A DNA stretch of 64,000 nt from Streptococcus mitis (GCF_013305725.1 NZ_CP047883.1:1901001-1965000); one strand, 5' to 3'; counted from the first letter of the stretch, positions 8,973 through 18,251 are shown. Notes: generated by a model not told the origin, from the letters alone. Numbers and translations are program-made.

Positions 8973-9191
8973 TTATTTAAAGCGGTAAGTGATACGTCCA
9001 CGTGTCAAGTCATATGGACTCATTTCGACAGTAACACGATCTCCCGCTAAAATACGAATATAGTTTTTACGAATTTTACCAGAAACTGTTGCTAAAATCT
9101 GATGTCCATTTTCAAGTTCAACCGTAAACATTGCATTCGGCATTGTATCAACTACTTTGCCTTCAACTTCAATCACATCGTCTTTTGCCAC
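8973..9191 (-). CDS. infA: translation initiation factor IF-1
   Basis: The 72-residue OB-fold protein ([20 protein letters not shown], ending GRITYRFK) binds the 30S A-site during initiation. The start is a GTG at 9191, behind GGAGGTG. A longer reading to an ATG at 9245 adds 18 residues not present in IF-1 and was rejected. It has its own promoter between adk and infA, so infA and the alpha-operon genes can be made independently of the upstream promoter. Confidence 0.97.
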   Translation of the reverse strand: MAKDDVIEVEGKVVDTMPNAMFTVELENGHQILATVSGKIRKNYIRILAGDRVTVEMSPYDLTRGRITYRFK

Positions 9192-9265
9192 GCAAAAGCA
9201 CCTCCATAAATTTCGATTCGATGCCTCTAGACACAGAGACAACAATTATAAGTCAGACTATCTCA

Positions 9266-9294
9266 GTATAACATTTGTAGCGGATTTTTGCAAG
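9266..9294 (-). promoter_or_regulatory. internal promoter before infA
   Basis: The minus strand reads TTGCAA (9289-9294), 17 bp, TATACT (9266-9271), with TG one base before the -10. This gives infA, rpmJ, rpsM, rpsK, rpoA and rplQ a transcription start inside the superoperon. Confidence 0.8.
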
Positions 9295-9307
9295 TGTGAA
9301 AAACGCT

Positions 9308-9946
9308 TTATTTCAAATTTGTCAATACTTTTTCGATATCTGAGAAGACATCATTGATATCTTGATTACCTTCGATGTCATGAACCAAACCTTTGGCACG
9401 GTAGTGAGCAATGATTGGTTCTCCTTGAGCAATATTCACATCCAAACGACGTTTTACTGTCTCAGGCTTATCATCTTCACGTTGGTAGTAATCTTCTTCT
9501 TTATAGTCAACTGGTGGGTTAAAGACCTTATGGAAAGTTTCTCCAGTTACGCGGTGGATGATACGACCACTCAAACGTTCCAAGAGGCTGTCTGGATTCA
9601 CTTCGATGTTGATAACCCCTTCTAGTTCGATGCCAAGTTCAGCCAATGTTTTGTCCAAGGCATGAGCTTGTTCGATTGTACGTGGGTAACCATCCAACAA
9701 GAATCCTGTTTCTTTAATATCATCTTGTGAAAGACGTTCTTTTACGATTCCATTTGTAACTTCGTCAGGAACCAATTCACCCTTGTCAATGTATGACTTA
9801 GCAAGAACACCCATTTCAGTTTGATTTGCCATTGCAGCGCGGAACATATCACCAGTTGAGATATGTGCAACATGGAATTGTTCTACGATTTTTGCTGCTT
9901 GAGTTCCCTTACCTGCACCAGGTAAGCCCATAATCAAAAGATTCAT
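9308..9946 (-). CDS. adk: adenylate kinase
   Basis: The 212-residue enzyme converts ATP + AMP to 2 ADP. The P-loop is [10 protein letters not shown] at residues 7-16, the NMP-binding part includes [11 protein letters not shown], and DGYPRT is present. The LID segment ([19 protein letters not shown]) lacks the four zinc cysteines found in Bacillus enzymes, normal for streptococci. It follows secY, as in other Firmicutes. The 149-bp gap before it holds a long inverted repeat that touches its ribosome site. Confidence 0.99.
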
Positions 9947-9959
9947 GATTTGATCTCCT

Positions 9960-10016
9960 TATTTTATTTTTAAATAGAAGTAAAAAGTATTTTTACCCCT
10001 ATTTAAAAATAAAATA
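9960..10016 (-). other. 18-bp perfect inverted repeat before adk
   Basis: Arms at 9960-9977 and 9999-10016 are perfect complements (TATTTTATTTTTAAATAG and its complement). Inside is a second stem, GTAAAAA/TTTTTAC (9980-9986 with 9990-9996), with a 3-nt loop. The RNA hairpin ends at the base where the adk ribosome site CTCCTT (9955-9960 on the plus strand) begins. It may control adk translation or 3'-end formation after secY. The stem is almost all A-U, and no long T-run follows. Confidence 0.75.
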
Positions 10017-10072
10017 GAAGAGGGGAGACCAAACTCTCACAAATGTTAGAGTTAAACCTCCACTCCCTCAGC

Positions 10073-10095
10073 ATTTACTGATTCCGTAAATGCTT
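10073..10095 (-). other. hairpins in the secY-adk gap
   Basis: Directly after the secY stop the minus strand can form GCATTTAC/GTAAATGC (7-nt loop, 10073-10095). Further along (about 10035-10056) is AACTCT/AGAGTT. With the long inverted repeat, the whole gap is structured. There is no clear T-tract, so these are probably processing or stabilising structures. Confidence 0.5.
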
Positions 10096-11406
10096 TTATT
10101 CTGTTCTGTCCATGAAACCAACATACTTACGTTTCAATAGGTAACCTTCCAATTGTTTGATCCCTTCAATACCTGTAGAGATAATGATCAAAAGACTTGT
10201 TCCTCCAAAAGCAACTGCTTCTGAAAGTCCGAAAACATCTTTTGCTACAATCGGTAAAATGGAAATCACACCAAGGAAGAGGGAACCAACTGTTGCAAGA
10301 CGACGAAGAAGTTTAGACATATATTCTTCTGTACCTTTACCAGGACGAACTCCATGGATATAGGCACCGCTCTTTTGTAGGTTTTCTGCCGCTTTTTCAG
10401 GATTAATCTGCACAAACGTATAGAAGAATGTAAAGAGAATAATCAACAAAGCATACATGCCGATACCAGTTGGTGAAGTTGTTGCCAACATTTCTTGTGC
10501 TGTTCTTACCCAAGCCCAATCATGACCTGTAGCGCTTAAAAACTGTAGAATAGCTGCTGGCGCCGCAGTAATCGAACTTGCAAAGATAACAGGGATAACT
10601 CCAGCAGGGTTTACTTTCAAAGGAAGGTAAGAGCTAGATGGAGCGCCTTGTGCAACCTTAGTATATTGGATTGGAATTTTGTATTCTGCTTGTTGAACAT
10701 AAGTTGTAAAGTAAATAATCAACAATACAGTAATAATCAAAATGATTACGAAAATGATAGATGAGCTGATACGGCTACTTGGGACGTTCACAAAGTAGTC
10801 CACATAGATGCCCTGAATCATCTCTGGAATTGAGGCAACAATCCCGGCAAAGATAATCATAGAAACACCATTTCCGTATCCCTTATCTGTAATTTGCTCT
10901 CCCAACCAAGTCACAATCATGCTACCAGCTGTTAAGATGATACCAATCATGATAAATACTTGTGGAGTAAGAGCTGTTTTCAACAATTGAGCTCCAGCCA
11001 AAGTATTAAAACCAGCTGTAATCCCGATAGATTGCACAAAAGCAAGAACTAGAGCAATATAACGAGTAGCTTGATTCAATTTTCTTCGACCTACTTCCCC
11101 TTGTTTACCCCACTCTACAAATTTGGGTAAAATATCCATTTGCAAGAGTTGGACAACGATAGAGGCCGTAATGTAGGGACTAACACCAAGAGCAAAAACT
11201 GAGAAGTTTTTCATGGCATTTCCTGACACCAAGCTCAACATGTTTAAGAAGGATAATCCACTTAAAGCATTCAAGCTATTGGCATTCACACCAGGAACTG
11301 TAATGCTAGTTCCGATACGAAAGACCAAAACGATAAAAATTGTAAATAAAATTTTTGATCGAACCTGCTTGACTTTAAGAGCTTCTCTTAATAATTTAAA
11401 AAACAT
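10096..11406 (-). CDS. secY: protein translocase subunit SecY
   Basis: The 436-residue protein has about ten membrane segments and is the channel of the Sec translocon. Conserved parts are the plug region after helix 1 (GTSITVPGVNANSLNALSG) and the cytosolic C5 loop containing RPGKGTEEYMSKLLRRL, where SecA and ribosomes dock. It follows rplO by 12 bp. This is the housekeeping SecY, not the accessory SecY2, given its place among ribosomal genes. Confidence 0.99.
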   Translation of the reverse strand: MFFKLLREALKVKQVRSKILFTIFIVLVFRIGTSITVPGVNANSLNALSGLSFLNMLSLVSGNAMKNFSVFALGVSPYITASIVVQLLQMDILPKFVEWGKQGEVGRRKLNQATRYIALVLAFVQSIGITAGFNTLAGAQLLKTALTPQVFIMIGIILTAGSMIVTWLGEQITDKGYGNGVSMIIFAGIVASIPEMIQGIYVDYFVNVPSSRISSSIIFVIILIITVLLIIYFTTYVQQAEYKIPIQYTKVAQGAPSSSYLPLKVNPAGVIPVIFASSITAAPAAILQFLSATGHDWAWVRTAQEMLATTSPTGIGMYALLIILFTFFYTFVQINPEKAAENLQKSGAYIHGVRPGKGTEEYMSKLLRRLATVGSLFLGVISILPIVAKDVFGLSEAVAFGGTSLLIIISTGIEGIKQLEGYLLKRKYVGFMDRTE

Positions 11407-11418
11407 AGGTCACCTCTC

Positions 11419-11859
11419 TTAGATGACTTCTACTGAACCACCTTTAGCAGTGATAGCTTCTTCAGCTGATTTAGAGAATTTAGCTGCTTTCACAGTCAAT
11501 TTCTTAGTCAACTCACCGTTACCAAGAATTTTAATACCTGATTTTTCAGCTTTAACAATTCCTGCTTCGATAAGAACAACTGGAGTTACTTCAGCTCCAT
11601 CTTCAAAGACGTTCAATTGGTCAAGGTTCACAATTGCGTATTCTTTAGCGTTGATGTTAGTGAATCCACGTTTTGGAAGACGACGGAACAATGGAGTTTG
11701 TCCACCTTCAAAACCAAGGCGAACTCCGCCACCGCTACGAGCTTTTTGACCTTTTTGACCACGACCAGATGTTTTACCGTTACCTGATGAAGTACCACGA
11801 CCAACGCGGTTACGTACTTTACGAGAACCTTCTGCAGGTTTCAATTCATGAAGTTTCAT
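11419..11859 (-). CDS. rplO: 50S ribosomal protein L15
   Basis: The 146-residue protein has the glycine/arginine-rich N-terminal extension of L15 ([32 protein letters not shown]), which reaches into 23S rRNA, and a globular C-terminal domain ending GGSVEVI. It is preceded by a 144-bp gap with hairpins, unlike the short spacing around it. Confidence 0.99.
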   Translation of the reverse strand: MKLHELKPAEGSRKVRNRVGRGTSSGNGKTSGRGQKGQKARSGGGVRLGFEGGQTPLFRRLPKRGFTNINAKEYAIVNLDQLNVFEDGAEVTPVVLIEAGIVKAEKSGIKILGNGELTKKLTVKAAKFSKSAEEAITAKGGSVEVI

Positions 11860-11886
11860 TTTTATTTTCTCCTCTTTTGTAAAATG

Positions 11887-11998
11887 CTAGCGCCGATAAG
11901 GGAGAAAAGGTTGTCTCCCCCATCAACTCGCCTATACGACGTCATCATAGATGACTATATCTAGTTTTAGGGGATGGTATAGTGCACATCCCCTAAAA
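11887..11998 (-). other. structured gap between rpmD and rplO
   Basis: The 144-nt gap contains three stems on the minus strand. One is 12 bp (TTTTAGGGGATG with CATCCCCTAAAA, 11987-11998 and 11965-11976, 10-nt loop). One is 6 bp (GTCATC/GATGAC, 11941-11955), and one is GGGAGA/TCTCCC near 11900-11919. The first stem is followed by CTAGA, not Ts, so it is not a classic terminator. Confidence 0.6.
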
Positions 11999-12003
11999 AT
12001 TCA

Positions 12004-12186
12004 TTAGTTTACTTCTTCAACTGTTACCAAGTGAGATACTGCTGTGATCATACCACGGATAGCAGCGTTATCTTCTTTAATAACAGAGCTGTTCAATTTG
12101 CCAAGTCCAAGTGCTACAACAGTTTTACGTTGTGATGGAATGCGTCCGATTGGAGACTTAGTCAAAGTAATTTTAATTTGAGCCAT
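12004..12186 (-). CDS. rpmD: 50S ribosomal protein L30
   Basis: The 60-residue protein ([20 protein letters not shown], ending [10 protein letters not shown]) is the short bacterial form of L30. I start it at 12186, behind GGGG/AAAGG in the rpsE-rpmD junction; an upstream extension to 12240 overlaps rpsE and is not part of L30. It is 13 bp after rpsE. Confidence 0.98.
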   Translation of the reverse strand: MAQIKITLTKSPIGRIPSQRKTVVALGLGKLNSSVIKEDNAAIRGMITAVSHLVTVEEVN

Positions 12187-12199
12187 TTTATCCCCTTTC

Positions 12200-12694
12200 T
12201 TATGCCAAATCAGAAACTGAAATACCACGAAGGGCAGCAACTTCTTCAGCGCGTTTCAATTGTTTCAAACCTTCAACAGTTGCACGAACAATGTTGATTG
12301 GAGTGTTAGAGCCAAGTGATTTAGATGTAATATCTGCCACACCTGCCAATTCCACAACGGCACGAACTGCACCACCAGCGGCAACTCCAGAACCTTCTAC
12401 AGCAGGTTTCAACAATACTTTAGCTCCACCGAATTCTGAAAGAACTTCGTGTGGGATTGTTGTTCCAACCATAGGAACTTCGATCAAGTTTTTCTTAGCA
12501 TCATCTACTGCTTTACGGATTGCTTCTGGAACTTCTTGAGCTTTACCAGTACCAAATCCTACGCGACCGTTGTGGTCACCAACAACAACAAGAGCTGCGA
12601 AACGAAGACGACGTCCACCTTTAACAACTTTTGTAACACGGTTGACAGCAACTACGCGTTCTTCTAATTCAACTGCATTGTCTTTAAATGCCAT
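12200..12694 (-). CDS. rpsE: 30S ribosomal protein S5
   Basis: The 164-residue protein has the N-terminal double-stranded RNA-binding fold ([20 protein letters not shown]) and a C-terminal domain with [15 protein letters not shown]5 sits at the mRNA entry channel and affects decoding accuracy; its loop near residues 20-30 is where spectinomycin-resistance changes occur, and it looks wild-type in form. It is 17 bp after rplR. Confidence 0.99.
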   Translation of the reverse strand: MAFKDNAVELEERVVAVNRVTKVVKGGRRLRFAALVVVGDHNGRVGFGTGKAQEVPEAIRKAVDDAKKNLIEVPMVGTTIPHEVLSEFGGAKVLLKPAVEGSGVAAGGAVRAVVELAGVADITSKSLGSNTPINIVRATVEGLKQLKRAEEVAALRGISVSDLA

Positions 12695-12711
12695 TTTCTA
12701 GTGTCCTCCTA

Positions 12712-13068
12712 TTAGAATTTCAATCCGTTTTCACGAGCTGCATCAGCCAAAGCTTTCACACGTCCGTGATATAGATATCCACCGCGGTCGAACACCACTT
12801 CTGAAATACCTTTAGCGTTTGCACGTTCTGCAACGAGTTTACCGACAGCAACGGCTTGTTCAGTTTTAGTTCCTTTTGAAACTTCTTTGTCAAGAGTTGA
12901 AGCACTTGCGAGCGTTACACCCGCTACGTCATCAATCACTTGAGCGTAGATGCCTGTATTAGAACGGAATACGTTCAAACGTGGGCGATCAGCAGTTCCA
13001 GAGAGTTTTCCGCGAACGCGACGGTGGCGTTTTTGGCGGAGTTTGTTTTTATCTGGTTTTGAAATCAC
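12712..13068 (-). CDS. rplR: 50S ribosomal protein L18
   Basis: The 118-residue protein binds 5S rRNA. It starts with [18 protein letters not shown] and contains [20 protein letters not shown] and the ending [10 protein letters not shown]. The start is a GTG at 13068 behind AGAGGTG. A longer reading from 13107 adds 13 residues with no family support and was rejected. Confidence 0.97.
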
Positions 13069-13151
13069 AGTTTTCACCTCTTTAGTTTTAAATCGTGTGC
13101 TATGCACAAAGTTGGAAAATAGGTTGGTGGTTGAGACTCAACCACTCAACA

Positions 13152-13688
13152 TTATTTACCTGTTTTACCTTCTTTACGGCGAACGAATTCACCAACGTAA
13201 CGGATACCTTTACCTTTATATGGTTCTGGTGAACGAAGGCTACGTACGTAAGCAGCTGTTTGACCAACTACTTCTTTTGAAATTCCGCTAACAACGATTG
13301 TTGTTGGATTTGGAAGTTCAAAAGTAATTCCTTCTGGAGCTTCAACTTCGTCTGGATGAGATTTACCAACAGCCAAAACAAGTTTAGTTCCTTGAAGTTG
13401 TGCACGGTAACCAACCCCGCGCATTTCAAGTTCTTTCTTGAATCCTTCTGATACACCAACAACCATGTTGTTCAAAAGGGCACGAGTAGTTCCATGGATA
13501 GTTTTCATTTCTTTTGAATCGTTTGGACGGTGAAGAGTTACTTCAGTACCTTCCACACGGATTTCAATATCTTTTGAGAACTCACGAGTAAGTTCTCCTT
13601 TAGGTCCTTTTACAGTTACAACGTTGTCATTGTTAGTGAGTTCAACACCAGCAGGCAACACGATAACTTTATTACCAATACGTGACAT
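13152..13688 (-). CDS. rplF: 50S ribosomal protein L6
   Basis: The 178-residue protein has the two similar L6 domains and the conserved C-terminal rRNA-binding part ([22 protein letters not shown]). It binds 23S rRNA near the GTPase-associated region. The gap before it is 187 bp and holds one of two homologous structured elements; the next gene rplR is 83 bp away. Confidence 0.99.
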   Translation of the reverse strand: MSRIGNKVIVLPAGVELTNNDNVVTVKGPKGELTREFSKDIEIRVEGTEVTLHRPNDSKEMKTIHGTTRALLNNMVVGVSEGFKKELEMRGVGYRAQLQGTKLVLAVGKSHPDEVEAPEGITFELPNPTTIVVSGISKEVVGQTAAYVRSLRSPEPYKGKGIRYVGEFVRRKEGKTGK

Positions 13689-13740
13689 GTTTATTTTCTC
13701 CTGTTAAATTGTCAGGCCATAACGGCCAGTTTTCACGGGG

Positions 13741-13762
13741 TTAAATCGATTTCTCGATTTAA
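13741..13762 (-). other. hairpin before rplF
   Basis: TTAAATCG/CGATTTAA (8-bp arms, 6-nt loop) lies between element A and the rplF ribosome site. A second small stem, GGCC-N5-GGCC, is at about 13715-13727. Confidence 0.55.
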
Positions 13763-13769
13763 AGGAACA

Positions 13770-13873
13770 TTTAGATTTCAATTTCAAAGTGAATCTAGGC
13801 ATCGTCTAGCAGGCATAACTTTGGGTTAGGCAAGAGACGACAACGACGAGTCACAAAGAAATTGAGAGCTAAA
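13770..13873 (-). ncRNA. structured intergenic RNA element, copy A (rpsH-rplF gap)
   Basis: This 104-nt element is homologous to copy B at 14350-14454. On the minus strand an outer stem TTTAG/CTAAA, a second stem TCAATTTC/GAAATTGA, and a middle stem TCGTCT/AGACGA enclose a conserved core reading TTGCCTAACCCAAAGTTATG and then CCTGC. The core also appears in copy B. The stems differ in sequence between the copies but keep their pairing. I cannot name the class with certainty; the Lacto-2 motif known from Lactobacillales is a candidate. Confidence 0.75.
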
Positions 13874-13875
13874 TA

Positions 13876-14274
13876 TTACCAAACGTAAGCGATAACTTCT
13901 CCACCAACATTCTTTTGGCGTGCTTCTTTATCAGTAAGCAAACCTTCAGAAGTTGAAAGGATAGCAATTCCAAGTCCGTTAAGAACTTTTGGAAGGTCTT
14001 CACGTTTTTTGTAGACACGAAGTCCTGGTTTAGAAACACGTTTCAAGTTAGTGATAACTTTTTCACCGTTTGGTCCGTATTTAAGGAATACACGGATGAT
14101 GCCTTGTTTGTCATCTTCGATGATTTCAACGTTTTTTACAAAACCTTCGCGTTTAAGGATTTCAGCAATCCCTTTTTTGATGTTTGATGCAGGTACTTCA
14201 AGTACTTCGTGTTTAGCTTGGTTAGCGTTACGAATACGAGTTAGGAAGTCTGCGATTGGGTCAGTCATAACCAT
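13876..14274 (-). CDS. rpsH: 30S ribosomal protein S8
   Basis: The 132-residue protein ([19 protein letters not shown], ending [12 protein letters not shown]) is complete S8, an early-assembly protein binding the central domain of 16S rRNA. In E. coli S8 also represses translation of the spc operon message. Here the gene is flanked on both sides by homologous structured elements, which is unusual for this otherwise tightly packed operon. Confidence 0.99.
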   Translation of the reverse strand: MVMTDPIADFLTRIRNANQAKHEVLEVPASNIKKGIAEILKREGFVKNVEIIEDDKQGIIRVFLKYGPNGEKVITNLKRVSKPGLRVYKKREDLPKVLNGLGIAILSTSEGLLTDKEARQKNVGGEVIAYVW

Positions 14275-14349
14275 TTTGTTTTTCTCCTCTTACTAGTAGT
14301 TTGCAAGTTGCACTTGCTAGTTAATGATTGAGCTAGGCTCAGAATATGT

Positions 14350-14454
14350 TTCTAGGTTTCAATTCCTAAGTGAGTCTAGGCATCTGCTTGCAGGCATAAC
14401 TTGAGTTAGGCAAAAGCAGATAACGACGAATCACGACGGGATTGAAAGCTAGAA
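14350..14454 (-). ncRNA. structured intergenic RNA element, copy B (rpsZ-rpsH gap)
   Basis: This 105-nt element starts right after the rpsZ stop. On the minus strand TTCTAG/CTAGAA, TTTCAAT/ATTGAAA and ATCTGCTT/AAGCAGAT form successive stems around a core TTGCCTAACTCAAGTTATG then CCTGC. A further stem, GCAAGT/ACTTGC, lies downstream at about 14303-14317, before the rpsH ribosome site. Core identity with copy A is high, and stem differences are compensated. Confidence 0.75.
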
Positions 14455-14640
14455 TTACCAAGATGCTTTTGTTACACCAGGAATTTGTCCTTTGTAAGCT
14501 AATTCACGGAAGCAAACACGGCAAAGTTTAAATTTGCGGTAAACTGAATGTGGACGACCACATTTTTCACAACGAGTATAAGCTTGAGTAGAGAACTTCG
14601 CTGGACGTTTGTTCTTAGCAATCATTGATTTTTTAGCCAT
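14455..14640 (-). CDS. rpsZ: 30S ribosomal protein S14 type Z
   Basis: The 61-residue protein carries CxxC...CxxC ([22 protein letters not shown]), four cysteines for one zinc. This is the C+ form found in the spc operon of Firmicutes. A longer zinc-free paralogue exists in many streptococci elsewhere in the genome but is not in this window. It is 17 bp after rplE. Confidence 0.98.
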
Positions 14641-14657
14641 TAGATTTACCTCCTATA

Positions 14658-15200
14658 TTATTTTGCAAAAGGCATTCCAAGGCCTGTAAGCAATGCACGT
14701 GACTCTTCGTCAGTGTTAGCAGTTGTTACGATAACGATGTCAAGACCACGAGTTTTGTCAACGTCATCGAAGTTGATTTCTGGGAAGATCAATTGTTCCT
14801 TCACACCAAGTGTGTAGTTTCCGCGTCCATCAAATGATTTTGTTGGAACACCGTGGAAGTCACGTACACGTGGAAGTGAAACTGAAACCAATTTATCCAA
14901 GAATTCGTACATACGTTCACCACGAAGGGTAACTTTTGCACCGATCGCAACACCTTCACGAAGACGGAAGCCGGCGATTGATTTTTTAGCTTTAGTGATA
15001 AGTGGTTTTTGACCTGAGATAAGTGCCAATTCTTCAGCAGCTTTTTCAAGGCTTTTAGCGTTTGATACAGCTTCACCAACACCCATGTTCAAAACGATCT
15101 TATCTACTTTAGGCACAGCCATCACTGATGAGTAGTTGAATTGTTCTGTCAAAGCAGGAACTACTTCATTAAGATATTTTTCTTTTAAACGATTTGCCAT
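14658..15200 (-). CDS. rplE: 50S ribosomal protein L5
   Basis: The 180-residue protein binds 5S rRNA and contacts S13 and P-site tRNA. Recognisable segments are [33 protein letters not shown] and [20 protein letters not shown]. It is 23 bp downstream of rplX and is the full family length. Confidence 0.99.
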   Translation of the reverse strand: MANRLKEKYLNEVVPALTEQFNYSSVMAVPKVDKIVLNMGVGEAVSNAKSLEKAAEELALISGQKPLITKAKKSIAGFRLREGVAIGAKVTLRGERMYEFLDKLVSVSLPRVRDFHGVPTKSFDGRGNYTLGVKEQLIFPEINFDDVDKTRGLDIVIVTTANTDEESRALLTGLGMPFAK

Positions 15201-15223
15201 TATACTTCTCCTTTCCTTCGTGA

Positions 15224-15529
15224 TTAATCAAGCACTTCGCCTGATTTTTTGTTGTAGCGAACTTTTTTACCGTCTACAAATTTGTAACCAACACGACCAG
15301 CTACACCATTTTTGTCCAAAACTTGAACGTTTGATACGTGGATAGCTGCTTCTTTCTCGATGATACCACCTTGAGGAAGCTCGTTAGTTGGACGTTGGTG
15401 TTTCTTAACGATGTTAACACCTTCAACGATAACTTTGTTTACTTTTGGAAGGGCAGTAAGGACAACAGCTTCTGTTCCCTTATCTTTACCAGCGATTACG
15501 CGAACTTTGTCGCCTTTTTTTACAAACAT
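15224..15529 (-). CDS. rplX: 50S ribosomal protein L24
   Basis: The 101-residue protein has the KOW motif near its start ([21 protein letters not shown]). L24 is an assembly-initiator protein at the exit tunnel. The 78-bp gap before it contains two hairpins at about 15551-15585 (CCCTGG/CCAGGG and GCCC/GGGC). Confidence 0.99.
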
Positions 15530-15607
15530 TAGGTTTCTCCTTGATTTTTCTTACGCCCACAAGGGCACCCTGGAGGTAAATCCAGGGGACTAGTTTGTTT
15601 CTAAAAA

Positions 15608-15976
15608 TTAAAGTACTTCTGGAGCAAGTGACACGATCTTCATGAAGCCACCTTCACGCAATTCACGTGCAACTGGACCAAAGATACGTGTTCCGCGAGG
15701 AGTTTTGTCTTCACGGATGATAACTGCTGCGTTTTCGTCAAATTTGATGTATGAACCATCAGCACGACGAGCACCTGATTTAGTACGAACGATAACTGCT
15801 TTAACAACGTCACCTTTTTTAACCGCACCACCAGGAGTAGCTTGTTTTACAGATGCCACGATAACATCACCGATGTTTGCAAATTTACGTCCTGAACCAC
15901 CAAGAACTTTGATAGTCAAGATTTCGCGAGCACCGCTGTTGTCTGCGACTTTCAAACGAGTTTCTGTTTGAATCAT
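15608..15976 (-). CDS. rplN: 50S ribosomal protein L14
   Basis: The 122-residue beta-barrel protein ([20 protein letters not shown], ending [14 protein letters not shown]) lies at the subunit interface and contacts 16S rRNA. It is 25 bp after rpsQ. Confidence 0.99.
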   Translation of the reverse strand: MIQTETRLKVADNSGAREILTIKVLGGSGRKFANIGDVIVASVKQATPGGAVKKGDVVKAVIVRTKSGARRADGSYIKFDENAAVIIREDKTPRGTRIFGPVARELREGGFMKIVSLAPEVL

Positions 15977-16001
15977 TTCAGTTTTCTCCTTTCAGGTTTG
16001 A

Positions 16002-16262
16002 TTAGATGATGACCGCTTCTTCAACAACTTCTACAAGACGGAAACGTTTTGTAGCTGAAAGCGGACGAGTTTCCATGATACGTACGATATCGCCTTCTTT
16101 GGCAACATTGTTTTCATCATGAGCTTTGTATTTTTTAGAGTAGTTAATACGTTTACCATAGACTGGGTGGTTACGTTTTGTTTCAACTACAACTGTGATT
16201 GTCTTGTCCATTTTGTCAGATACAACACGTCCAACAAGAACTTTACGATTATTGCGTTCCAT
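16002..16262 (-). CDS. rpsQ: 30S ribosomal protein S17
   Basis: The 86-residue OB-fold protein ([20 protein letters not shown], with [20 protein letters not shown]) is S17, a primary binder of 16S rRNA 5' domain. It is 24 bp after rpmC. Confidence 0.99.
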
Positions 16263-16286
16263 TGAAATTTCTCCTTCCCTAGTCTA

Positions 16287-16493
16287 TTATTTCGCTTCAG
16301 ATTGAACTGTTTTGATACGAGCGATTTGTTTTTTAACTTCTTTCAAGCGAGCTGTTTGTTCTAATTGACCAGTAGCAGCTTGGAAACGAAGTTCAAACAA
16401 TTCTTTTTTCAATTCGTTTTCGCGCTTCGCGAGTTCTTCTTGAGAAAGACCACGAAGTTCTTTAACAAATTCTTTTACTTCATTAAGTTTCAT
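16287..16493 (-). CDS. rpmC: 50S ribosomal protein L29
   Basis: The 68-residue helical-hairpin protein ([20 protein letters not shown], with [20 protein letters not shown]) is L29, next to the exit tunnel where trigger factor and SRP dock. It is 9 bp after rplP. Confidence 0.99.
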
Positions 16494-16502
16494 GCCTTCT
16501 CC

Positions 16503-16916
16503 TTATTCTGCTTCACGTTTTACGAATTTACATTTAACTGGCAATTTGTGGCTAGCAAGACGAAGCGCTTCGCGAGCAATCTCTTCAGATACACCAGCGA
16601 TTTCGAACATCACTTTACCACGTTTAACTGGTGCTACCCAACCTTCAGGTGCCCCTTTACCAGATCCCATACGCACACCGATAGCTTTAGCAGTGTATGA
16701 TTTGTGTGGGAAGATTTTAATCCAAACTTTACCACCACGTTTCATGTAACGAGTCATGGCGATACGAGCAGCTTCGATTTGGCGGTTAGTGATCCAGTGG
16801 CTAGTTGTAGCTTGAAGACCGTATTCACCGAATGCTACTTCTTTTCCACCTTTTGCTTCACCGCGCATTTTTCCACGGAATTCACGACGGTGTTTAACAC
16901 GTTTAGGTACTAACAT
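16503..16916 (-). CDS. rplP: 50S ribosomal protein L16
   Basis: The 137-residue protein ([19 protein letters not shown]) binds near the A-site tRNA elbow. The basic loop [21 protein letters not shown] reaches toward the peptidyl transferase centre. Changes in this loop are known to reduce evernimicin susceptibility in pneumococcus; it appears ordinary here. It is 3 bp after rpsC. Confidence 0.99.
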   Translation of the reverse strand: MLVPKRVKHRREFRGKMRGEAKGGKEVAFGEYGLQATTSHWITNRQIEAARIAMTRYMKRGGKVWIKIFPHKSYTAKAIGVRMGSGKGAPEGWVAPVKRGKVMFEIAGVSEEIAREALRLASHKLPVKCKFVKREAE

Positions 16917-16919
16917 TGG

Positions 16920-17573
16920 TTATTTACCTCCTTTAGTGTTTTTGCGAGCTGGAAGAACTTCACCACGGTAGATCCATACTTTAACACCAAGTTTACCGTA
17001 TGTAGTATCTGCTTCTTCCCAAGCGTAATCGATATCTGCACGAAGTGTGTGAAGTGGAACAGTTCCTTCAGAGTATCCTTCAGCACGGGCGATATCTGCA
17101 CCGTTCAAACGACCTGATACTTGAGTTTTGATTCCTTTAGCTCCAGCACGCATTGCACGTTGGATTGCTTGTTTTTGTGCACGACGGAAAGCAACACGTT
17201 GCTCCAACTGACGAGCAATTCCTTCACCTACAAGGTGAGCATCCAAATCAGGTTGTTTGATTTCGATGATGTTGATGTGTACTTGTTTTCCAGTCAATTT
17301 GTTAAGTTTTGCACGGAGTGCATCAACGTTAGCACCACCTTTACCGATAACCATACCTGGTTTAGCAGTGTGAAGTGAAACGTTAACTTTGTTTACTGCG
17401 CGTTCAATTTCGATAGTTGAAACTGCTGCGTCAGCAAGTTCTTTTTGAACGAATTTACGGATTGCAAGATCTTCATGAAGGTAATCCGCGTATTCTTTTT
17501 CAGCATACCATTTGGCATCCCAATCACGGATGATGCCGACACGCATACCAATTGGATGTACTTTTTGACCCAC
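16920..17573 (-). CDS. rpsC: 30S ribosomal protein S3
   Basis: The 217-residue protein has an N-terminal KH domain with the GxxG loop in [17 protein letters not shown] and a C-terminal domain at the mRNA entry tunnel. The start [18 protein letters not shown] is canonical. It is 12 bp after rplV. Confidence 0.99.
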
Positions 17574-17585
17574 GATTTTACCTCC

Positions 17586-17930
17586 TTATTTTTCTGCAAC
17601 AGCCACAGTGATGTGAGCTGTACGTTTGTTGATTGGTGAAGCTGAACCTTTCGCACGTGGACGGAAACGTTTCATAGTTGGTCCTTCGTTTGCGAATGCT
17701 TCAGATACTACCAAGTTAGCTTTATCCAAACCAAAGTTGTTTTCAGCGTTAGCTACAGCTGAGTTCAAAACTTTCAAGATGATTTCAGCAGCTTTGTTTG
17801 GAGTGAATGTCAAGATTGCGATTGCATCGGCTACGCTTTTACCACGGATGTTATCAAGAACAAGACGTGATTTACGAGGTGAAACACGTACTGTACGAGC
17901 CATTGCTTTAGCTGAAGTAATTTCTGCCAT
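17586..17930 (-). CDS. rplV: 50S ribosomal protein L22
   Basis: The 114-residue protein has a beta-hairpin ([19 protein letters not shown]) that lines the nascent-chain tunnel. Changes in this hairpin can give macrolide resistance; the motif here has the usual length with no insertion. It is 11 bp after rpsS. Confidence 0.99.
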   Translation of the reverse strand: MAEITSAKAMARTVRVSPRKSRLVLDNIRGKSVADAIAILTFTPNKAAEIILKVLNSAVANAENNFGLDKANLVVSEAFANEGPTMKRFRPRAKGSASPINKRTAHITVAVAEK

Positions 17931-17941
17931 TTATGTTCTCC

Positions 17942-18223
17942 TTATTTTCTACGTGTTTTCTTGTCGTCTGCAGCGTGACCTTTGTAAGTACGAGTTGGTG
18001 CAAATTCACCAAGTTTGTGACCTACCATGTCTTCTTGGATATAAACAGGTACGTGTTTACGTCCGTCATAAACTGCAATAGTGTAACCAATGAAACTTGG
18101 GAAGATCGTTGAACGACGTGACCAAGTTTTAATAACTTTTTTCTTTTCGTCGTTAGCTTGAGCTTCAACTTTTTTCATCAAATGCTCATCGACGAAAGGT
18201 CCTTTTTTAAGACTGCGTCCCAT
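17942..18223 (-). CDS. rpsS: 30S ribosomal protein S19
   Basis: The 93-residue protein ([20 protein letters not shown]) sits in the 30S head beside S13. It is preceded by a 103-bp structured gap after rplB. Confidence 0.99.
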
Positions 18224-18251
18224 TTTTATATTTTCTCCTTTAAATGTTGTA

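Noticed and set aside
8973-9245. Longer infA reading starting at 9245
   Set aside because: IF-1 is 72 residues; the extra 18 residues have no family support and a GTG with GGAGGTG lies at 9191.
16365-16749. Plus-strand ORFs across rpmC and rplP
   Set aside because: Antisense to conserved ribosomal genes with strong codon bias; no independent support.
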